Shown piece after piece: positions 5,392 through 9,574 of a DNA stretch of 9,574 bases. The position numbers and the translations under genes are program-made. Source of the DNA: Candidatus Eiseniibacteriota bacterium (GTDB lineage Bacteria > Arandabacterota > Arandabacteria > Arandabacterales > Arandabacteraceae); the NCBI GenBank assembly GCA_030592245.1, contig JAUVJV010000049.1, positions 1 through 9,574 of the forward strand, written 5' to 3'. A model generated the notes under the pieces. It ran no database searches and was not told where the DNA came from. It worked only from the letters and a program-made list of their open reading frames with translations. Numbering within the stretch: the stretch's first letter is position 1; each line of letters begins with the position of its first letter.

Positions 5392-6887
5392 TGGATGCAA
5401 AGATCACCACCGAGCCCGGCCCGGAAGAGAAGGCCAGGGGTTTTGACGGCCCCTTCCTGTTCTGCGATTACTGGGCCAGCGTCCTAAACCTGAAGGATAT
5501 AGTCAACCTCGGGTCCTTGAGTGCCGCGGGGCTCTCGCTTGAGGTCTTCAGAAAGATCCTGAACCGCCCCTCGGCCGGACTGCCGCGCCTGGGCTACTAT
5601 ATCCTCTACTCGGTGCTCAGTCCCTTCATCATGATCTGGCGCGGGGTGCGAAGATTAGGGGGCTTCAAACCGGGTAAGGCCAAGACCGCGTACAAGCGTG
5701 ACGCGATGAAGAACATGCTTCTCGATCACGCCCTGAGGATAGATCCGAAGGAGGGGGGCACCGCGGATATTTACTCCGATGGCGAACTGATCGCCCCGGG
5801 TGTTGTCAACCCGCTCAGGCTCCGGGCCGCGGCCAGTCTTTTCCTCGCCCGGTACAAGGTGTTTCTGGCCTCGGCCGTCGCGCTGGGCTATGGAGCCCTC
5901 ATAGGACCGGTCACGTCTCTCTTCGGGGCAGAGAGTGTCCTGGTGCCATATCTGGGCGTCCTCTTCTATCCCATAGTGCTTTTCATACTCTGGCTGATGT
6001 TCGATGATATCCTGACCGCGATTGTTGCCCCGATGCCCCTGATAGCAATTACCAAGATTGTCCACATAAGCCAGGGCTTCGAGGGCTTCGTGCTGGCCGT
6101 GGCGCTCACCGCGCTGGTGCTTTACCTGGTGGAGTGGTTCTTCATACCCAGGTCACTTCCCCCGGCGCTCTATCTGTATGTGAATGATGATGAGAACAAG
6201 CTCTTTCCCTACAGGTCAGGGCATGAGCCCTACTGGCTCGAGGGAAAGTTCTACTGGGTATGGCGCTATGTCACGCTGGCGCCGGCAGAGCTCATGAAGT
6301 TCTGGGAGAAGGACTGGGAGCGCCTCGAGATCTGGGTGAGGGCCGACGGGGAGCAAAGGGGCAGGATCGAGTGGATCGTGAGCGATTGGCATTACAGGGA
6401 GCTCTGGTACAAGTACGGCGCCTTCACGGGCGACCACGCCAGGGCGGTCCATGATAAGTTCCTGGATCGCTCGGTAGGCACCGATGAACAGCTCACGTGG
6501 GTGGTCGACCTTGACATGGACCTGGTATTTCACTGCCCCGTGGTGCGGGGAATCTACCTGGCCGAAGGTAACCGGCTTTCCATATGGCGTCGAGCCCTCT
6601 CGATCTTGAACGTCATAGTCCGCAAGCGCAGGCGGGAGAATCCCGAGGACTATGCCCAGAAGCTCGAGATGTTCGAGATACAGGGCAGGGAGTTCCTTGA
6701 TGATATCCCCGAGCACTTCCGGATGGTGACCGCCGGCAGGCTTCTGGGCGGGCCCTGGAGTTACTGGCGGTTTCCTCACGGTGCCAAGGCGTCGAGGTCG
6801 GTTTTTGTCTACGGGAGTCTGGCCGATATTTCGACTGACCCCGAGTCGGTGTCGGACAGGCGCCTGCAAATAAAAGAGCCCGGATAG
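5391..6887 (+). CDS. Large membrane protein of unknown function, divergent from the DUF6754-like operon
   Basis: The product has 498 residues. A cytoplasmic-type N-terminal part (about 1-150) includes an amphipathic segment near 65-85 (YYILYSVLSPFIMIW) flanked by basic residues. Four hydrophobic segments follow at about 154-174, 181-203, 207-225 and 230-252. The C-terminal half (255-498) is soluble and unusually rich in Trp and Tyr between 278 and 372 (for example EPYWLEGKFYWVWRYV, WEKDWERLEIWV, SDWHYRELWYKYG). It also has a basic stretch at 409-415 (IVRKRRRE). No catalytic motif or known family is recognised. The gene has its own promoter at 5319 and is divergent from the DUF6754-like operon, sharing a 378-base control region with it. 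Membership of the same complex is an inference from position. The TAG stop (6885-6887) lies inside the terminator hairpin. Confidence 0.88.
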   Translation: MDAKITTEPGPEEKARGFDGPFLFCDYWASVLNLKDIVNLGSLSAAGLSLEVFRKILNRPSAGLPRLGYYILYSVLSPFIMIWRGVRRLGGFKPGKAKTAYKRDAMKNMLLDHALRIDPKEGGTADIYSDGELIAPGVVNPLRLRAAASLFLARYKVFLASAVALGYGALIGPVTSLFGAESVLVPYLGVLFYPIVLFILWLMFDDILTAIVAPMPLIAITKIVHISQGFEGFVLAVALTALVLYLVEWFFIPRSLPPALYLYVNDDENKLFPYRSGHEPYWLEGKFYWVWRYVTLAPAELMKFWEKDWERLEIWVRADGEQRGRIEWIVSDWHYRELWYKYGAFTGDHARAVHDKFLDRSVGTDEQLTWVVDLDMDLVFHCPVVRGIYLAEGNRLSIWRRALSILNVIVRKRRRENPEDYAQKLEMFEIQGREFLDDIPEHFRMVTAGRLLGGPWSYWRFPHGAKASRSVFVYGSLADISTDPESVSDRRLQIKEPG

Positions 6888-6901
6888 AGATCCGGGCCCT
6901 T
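6874..6901. terminator. Bidirectional terminator between convergent genes
   Basis: Arms 6874-6885 (AAGAGCCCGGAT) and 6890-6901 (ATCCGGGCCCTT) form a 12-base stem with one mismatch and an AGAG tetraloop. On the - strand it is followed by the T-rich CTCTTTTATTT, ideal for ending the lipoprotein transcript; on the + strand it is followed by CTTCTTAATC, weaker. The stop codon of the + gene (6885-6887) is within it. Confidence 0.8.
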
Positions 6902-6940
6902 CTTAATCTATCTGTCTTACCTTGTCATGTCCTGTCCGGC

Positions 6941-7525
6941 CTAGAACTGGCCGTCTATCAACATCTCGCCTTCCTCGGTCATGACGATCACCGGCCTGAT
7001 CTTCTCGATCAGGGTGTTGAGCTGCTTGGCGGCATTTGAGAGCCTGACCATGCTGGCATCCGCACTGGCGTCGGAGATGCCGCTGACCTCGGTCAGCCCC
7101 TTCTTGACCACCTCGAAACCTGCCTTGGTGCTCTCGGTGGACTTCAGCGAAGCCTTATTGATATTGTCGATGGCCTTGCGGATATCGGTGGAGGCCTCTG
7201 CATACATGCCATACTGGATCTCCCGGTAAGCCCTGGAGATGTGCGCCCTGGCGTTCAGGATCGGCATATAGTACAGGGAAAGGATCTCGACGAAATCCCT
7301 GGTCTGGGTATACTGCTCAATCGCAGCATCCTTTTCCCTTCTGGGCATCTTCTCAAGACTCTCCCCAAGGTCGATCAGGGCCAGGCGGGCTTCCGGCAAA
7401 CCCTGTTCGATCTCCGTGAAAGTCGACTGCTCAATATCCGTATCCCACGCCCTCTGCTCCCCGCCGCACGAAATCACGAGCAAACCTAGGCCCAGAACAA
7501 GCGCCGTAGACAAGAACCTTCTCAT
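6941..7525 (-). CDS. Helical lipoprotein of unknown function
   Basis: Starting at ATG 7523-7525 the product has 194 residues. The N-terminus is a lipoprotein signal: MRR, a hydrophobic core and the lipobox V-I-S-C with Cys20 as the lipidated residue. The rest is polar and predicted to be almost all alpha-helical, with an Ala/Glu-rich core (ARLALIDLGESLEKM, AYREIQYGMYAEASTDIRKAI), in the manner of a periplasmic helical bundle. An upstream GTG at 7601-7603 would add 26 residues before the signal and is rejected: the ATG has AAAGGGGG six bases upstream. The stop is followed 40 bases later by the terminator at 6874-6901. It has its own promoter (7635-7663). No family is recognised. It is a plausible envelope partner of its membrane-protein neighbours, but only by position. 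Confidence 0.85.
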   Translation of the reverse strand: MRRFLSTALVLGLGLLVISCGGEQRAWDTDIEQSTFTEIEQGLPEARLALIDLGESLEKMPRREKDAAIEQYTQTRDFVEILSLYYMPILNARAHISRAYREIQYGMYAEASTDIRKAIDNINKASLKSTESTKAGFEVVKKGLTEVSGISDASADASMVRLSNAAKQLNTLIEKIRPVIVMTEEGEMLIDGQF

Positions 7526-7634
7526 TTCATACCCCCTTTGAATCATCGTGGATTTATCCTTTAGGTCGGCCTTGTTGTCTATCCTCACCTCCTTGGCGAA
7601 CACACTACTTCATATGAGTCCGATTTTCGGGGAT

Positions 7635-7663
7635 ACCCTAACAAAAGGGTGGCATGGGGTCAA
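7635..7663 (-). promoter_or_regulatory. Predicted promoter of the lipoprotein gene
   Basis: On the - strand TTGACC (7658-7663), a 17-base spacer and TAGGGT (7635-7640) match the promoter at 5319 closely, including a C-rich stretch after the -10 box. Transcription from about 7628 gives a leader of about 100 bases. The leader contains an unused strong ribosome-binding-like stretch (AAGGAGGTGAGG, about 7584-7595). A short GGAA/TTCC inverted repeat abuts the -35 box. Confidence 0.6.
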
Positions 7664-7792
7664 GGGAAAATCTTCCTCCGCGCCGGGCGCATCCTGGCCT
7701 CCCATATGGCGGGAACCGGCTCCATTTGGGTGCAGGAAGCCCCCGGGCAAAGACGCAGGAATCCCTGATTTCACAAGCTCTCGCGCCCCGGA

Positions 7793-8053
7793 TTATCCCT
7801 CGACCACCTTGTAGGCCAGGTCACCGGGGCGGACCCGCTCAGGGACCTCGATGCCGACGTCGTCACCGGTCCTGGCCTCTTCGACGGGCTCATTATCCAC
7901 CTGCATCGACTCGATCTTGAGGCTGAAATCGGTGGTGTGGCCCCGGAATTGGAGGGTGTCCCCGACCTTAAGGACGCCTTCGGTGATCACGACCGCGGCG
8001 ACCGATGGCTTGGCGAAGAACTTTACAACCTCACCTATTTTCAACTCGCCCAT
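7793..8053 (-). CDS. Stand-alone EF-Tu domain II-like protein (translation elongation factor-like)
   Basis: The product has 86 residues from ATG 8051-8053. It is a single beta-barrel of the translation-factor domain II type. Typical features are GEVVKFFAKPSVAAVVI, the turn EGVLKVGDTLQFRG, HTTDF, the strand KIESMQVDN, and the closing GDDVGIEVPERVRPGDLAYKV. In EF-Tu, SelB or IF2 this domain helps hold the aminoacyl end of tRNA; here there is no GTPase domain. Short proteins of this kind are known in many bacteria as elongation-factor-like proteins of unknown function. The start is supported by GGGGG (8061-8065) seven bases upstream; a TTG two codons earlier is too close to that site. It has a clear promoter at 8077-8105. 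The stretch between its stop and the promoter of the lipoprotein gene (7664-7792) holds no gene and no clear terminator, so some readthrough is possible. Confidence 0.88.
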   Translation of the reverse strand: MGELKIGEVVKFFAKPSVAAVVITEGVLKVGDTLQFRGHTTDFSLKIESMQVDNEPVEEARTGDDVGIEVPERVRPGDLAYKVVEG

Positions 8054-8076
8054 TTCCAAACCCCCTATGATGTGTT

Positions 8077-8105
8077 ACAATAAATGAGACTAAAACAATG
8101 GTCAA
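8077..8105 (-). promoter_or_regulatory. Predicted promoter of the EF-Tu domain II-like gene
   Basis: On the - strand TTGACC (8100-8105), a 17-base spacer and TATTGT (8077-8082) form a strong sigma70-type pair. Transcription from about 8070 leaves a leader of about 17 bases that holds the ribosome binding site. It is the third TTGACC promoter in the window. Confidence 0.65.
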
Positions 8106-8120
8106 TTGCATAATTTTTCG

Positions 8121-8310
8121 AAACCCGGCGAAACCTAATGAGTCGGGTCTCATCTAAAGTTATGGAAGGAGCAAGAAGTCAGGTTTAGCGAGGCGACAAA
8201 CTCCTTCCCCTGTGGTCCTGTGTATGGGTGGGGTCGAAGCTGGATAGGAGCGTCCCAGCGAGCTTCCGTGCCAAGCTCGCGAAACACCAGACCCCACCCA
8301 ACTTTTTTTA
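8121..8310 (+). ncRNA. Structured RNA candidate: sRNA or attenuator leader of the hydrolase gene
   Basis: This gene-free stretch carries several nested or consecutive pairings. There is a 5-base hairpin 8138-8142/8149-8153 whose loop (CGGGT, 8144-8148) can pair with upstream ACCCG (8123-8127), a pseudoknot geometry. A perfect 8-base stem pairs GGAAGGAG (8164-8171) with CTCCTTCC (8201-8208). An 11-base closing stem (8225-8235/8290-8300) encloses two inner hairpins, one perfect over 8 bases (GCGAGCTT/AAGCTCGC, 8258-8265/8273-8280). A run of seven T (8303-8309) follows. No + strand gene precedes it, so the T-tract must end an RNA that starts here. A -10-like CATAAT (8109-8114) exists, but no good -35 box was found. 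It resembles none of tmRNA, RNase P, SRP RNA, 6S RNA or the common riboswitches as I know them. Confidence 0.45.
8225..8309 (+). terminator. Terminator-like closing stem with T-tract upstream of the hydrolase gene
   Basis: TGGGTGGGGTC (8225-8235) pairs with GACCCCACCCA (8290-8300), and AC plus seven T follow. The 54-base interior folds into its own hairpins, so it is a multi-branched rather than a simple terminator. It ends about 60 bases before the start codon at 8371, so it could act as an attenuator if transcription of that gene begins upstream. Confidence 0.55.
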
Positions 8311-8333
8311 TTTGCCCCGGCACCTCTATTTGC

Positions 8334-8363
8334 TTGCATACCTCCACGCCGCTGGTGTAGGTA
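8334..8363 (+). promoter_or_regulatory. Weak candidate promoter of the hydrolase gene
   Basis: TTGCAT (8334-8339), an 18-base spacer and TAGGTA (8358-8363) lie seven bases before the ATG at 8371, the same distance as in the operon promoter at 5020-5048. This would give a leaderless messenger. The -10 box lacks its final T, and AGGT (8359-8362) could instead be a weak ribosome binding site, so the call is tentative. Confidence 0.3.
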
Positions 8364-8370
8364 TTTCCCT

Positions 8371-9498
8371 ATGAAGTGGATCATTCCCTTCCTTATTCTG
8401 GCTTGCCTGTTACCGGGCATTGCCCTGCCGGGATCCCTCGCTCCGGGGGCGATGGAGGTCAGGGCGGCCTGGGTCACCCGCTGGGCATTTAAGTCTCCCG
8501 AGGATATCGCAGGGCTTCTTGACGACCTTCGCGCGCTGGGCATCAACACGGTCTTCTTCCAGGTGAGAGGGGCATGTGATGTCCTCTATGAGTCGCCCTA
8601 TGAGCCCTGGTCGCGGCTTCTCTCAGGGCAGTTGGGTAGAGATCCGGGCTGGGATCCGCTGGCCGTTGCCGTGGAGGAGGCCCGGAGCCGCGGGATGGAG
8701 CTGCATGCCTGGATCAATGTTTTCCCGGCATGGCCCGTCACCGACTCAGAGGTGCTTCCCCCCAGGACGGAGCCGCTGCATGTCTATCACGCCCACCGCG
8801 AGTGGCTGGCCCGCGATGGCACAGGCGTGCCGATGTCGCGCAAGAAGGGTGAGTCCAGATTCAGCTATGTTTTCTTAAGTCCCACCCACGAGGGGGTGCA
8901 GGCCTACCTTGAGGAGATCGTCGCCGACCTGGTCGGCCGCTACGAGGTGGACGGGCTGCACCTGGACTACATAAGATTTCCCGATTCGACCTACTCCTAC
9001 GATCCCGACAGCAGGGCGTCATACCGGATGCGTCTTCTGGAGGGTGAAACGTCTGAGGAGGACCTTCCCTTCTCCGACTGGAGACGAGAGAATCTGACCG
9101 ACTTCGTGGGGAGGCTCGGCGCTGCGGCAAGAGAAGCCAGGCCCGGGGTCACGGTATCCGCCGCAGTTTGGCAGAAGATCCGGGCCGGGAGGGAGGAGTA
9201 TTTCCAGGATGGGGTGGAATGGGTGAGGCAGGGTCACGTGGACTTTGTCGCTCCCATGATCTATACCACCAGCGCCAAGTCGTTCGAAGAGCGTCTAGCA
9301 GCTTATGTCGAGCTCGTGGGTCCCGAGAAGGTGCTTGCGGGTCTGGGTCCCTACCTTGAGGGCTTCACGGATTCCCTGGTCGCGGATCAACTCGCGAGAA
9401 CGGCGCGCCAGGGGGTCATGGGCTTTTCCATCTTTAACAGCGACTATGCCCGGAAGTATGCAGCCCTCATCAAACCTTACTCCAATGCGGGACGATAG
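8371..9498 (+). CDS. Exported family-10-like glycosyl hydrolase (GHL10 / DUF187 type)
   Basis: The product has 375 residues and appears complete. An N-terminal signal peptide (MKWIIPFLILACLLPGIALPG) is followed by a TIM-barrel domain from about 29 to 365. Recognisable blocks are EVRAAWVTRW (29-38), the helix PEDIAGLLDDLRALGINTVF, FQVRGACDVLYES (63-75), GMELHAWINVFPAW (108-121), VDGLHLDYIRFP (193-204, the family hallmark with Asp198), DFVAPMIYTT (291-300) and MGFSIFNSDYA (350-360). This matches the glycosyl hydrolase-like 10 family (PF02638, from memory), whose members are thought to act on bacterial cell-wall or extracellular glycans; few have known substrates. It is exported and probably acts in the periplasm or outside. 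A Cys at residue 12 gives a poor lipobox, so lipidation is unlikely. The ATG at 8371 lacks a strong ribosome binding site. A structured RNA with a T-tract lies just upstream. Confidence 0.9.
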   Translation: MKWIIPFLILACLLPGIALPGSLAPGAMEVRAAWVTRWAFKSPEDIAGLLDDLRALGINTVFFQVRGACDVLYESPYEPWSRLLSGQLGRDPGWDPLAVAVEEARSRGMELHAWINVFPAWPVTDSEVLPPRTEPLHVYHAHREWLARDGTGVPMSRKKGESRFSYVFLSPTHEGVQAYLEEIVADLVGRYEVDGLHLDYIRFPDSTYSYDPDSRASYRMRLLEGETSEEDLPFSDWRRENLTDFVGRLGAAAREARPGVTVSAAVWQKIRAGREEYFQDGVEWVRQGHVDFVAPMIYTTSAKSFEERLAAYVELVGPEKVLAGLGPYLEGFTDSLVADQLARTARQGVMGFSIFNSDYARKYAALIKPYSNAGR

Positions 9499-9574
9499 AG
9501 CTCACCTGGCGATAGAGACCGGTGGCTCGCGTGGGCGGGCAGCCATGGCCCGCGGCGGCTCGATTCTGGAGCGG
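9499..9574 (+). other. Window end; possible start of a further gene
   Basis: No terminator is seen after the hydrolase stop. An ATG at 9545 opens a frame (M-A-R-G-G-S-I-L-E-R) that reaches the window edge. It has only a weak purine stretch upstream, and other frames are also open, so no gene is claimed. Confidence 0.15.

Noticed and set aside
5053..5400. Antisense frames of 115 and 72 residues in the divergent region
   Set aside because: They cross a terminator-like stem and a palindromic promoter region, show no domain and have no supported start.
6216..6869. 217-residue antisense frame opposite the 498-residue gene
   Set aside because: Pro/His/Gly-rich composition typical of a GC-rich antisense shadow; the sense frame has membrane segments and a promoter.
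7526..7603. Longer lipoprotein start at GTG 7601-7603
   Set aside because: It would place 26 polar residues before a well-formed lipoprotein signal; ATG 7525 has a good ribosome binding site.
8220..8310. T-box leader on the - strand (a GGGTGG-like stretch)
   Set aside because: The match is only a few bases, other T-box parts (AGTA bulge, specifier stem, a terminator in the right order) are missing, and the downstream gene is not an amino-acid gene.
8378..8410. Lipoprotein signal in the glycosyl hydrolase (Cys at residue 12)
   Set aside because: The -2 residue is Leu and the hydrophobic stretch before the Cys is very short; an ordinary signal peptide fits better.

Overview
The window looks like chromosome from an uncultivated, GC-rich bacterium with a double membrane or at least an exported envelope. 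It shows Shine-Dalgarno sites, sigma70-type promoters (the hexamer TTGACC with a 17-base spacer occurs three times), a lipobox lipoprotein, Sec signal peptides and factor-independent terminators. The exact phylum cannot be read from the sequence; the gene set resembles that of candidate-phylum or deltaproteobacteria-like metagenome bins, which is an inference. No tRNA, rRNA, CRISPR array, transposase or integrase is visible.

Layout. Positions 1-438 hold no convincing gene. Positions 439-1485 (+) hold a two-gene accessory module: a 71-residue protein, then a 271-residue protein with an HNH-like zinc-binding head (CxxC, SHIIP, CxxC). A possible third, start-coupled short frame begins at 1482 and runs into the antisense of the neighbouring operon. 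This part looks less GC-rich than the rest and is probably acquired. Positions 1565-5012 (-) form one tight operon of membrane proteins of unknown function. In order of transcription these are an FN3 protein with a cytoplasmic DUF6754-like domain (split by an in-frame TAA at 4827-4829), a six-helix membrane protein, a protein with a related domain held outside the membrane, and a second six-helix membrane protein. Positions 5013-5390 are a divergent regulatory region with promoters on both strands, inverted repeats, hairpins and a six-codon leader ORF. Positions 5391-6887 (+) encode a 498-residue membrane protein of unknown function. It is convergent with a lipoprotein gene (6941-7525, -), and the two share a bidirectional terminator that contains the stop codon of the + gene. 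Then come a stand-alone EF-Tu domain II-like protein (7793-8053, -), a structured-RNA candidate ending in a T-tract (8121-8310, +), and a complete family-10-like glycosyl hydrolase (GHL10 type, 8371-9498, +).

How the parts may work together. The four operon genes look like two related pairs: two soluble alpha/beta domains, predicted on opposite faces of the membrane, and two polytopic proteins. With the divergent 498-residue membrane protein they probably build one envelope complex whose job is not known. This operon is the best candidate for an undescribed system. The split FN3 gene shows that the complex is either damaged in this genome, read through, or affected by a sequence error.
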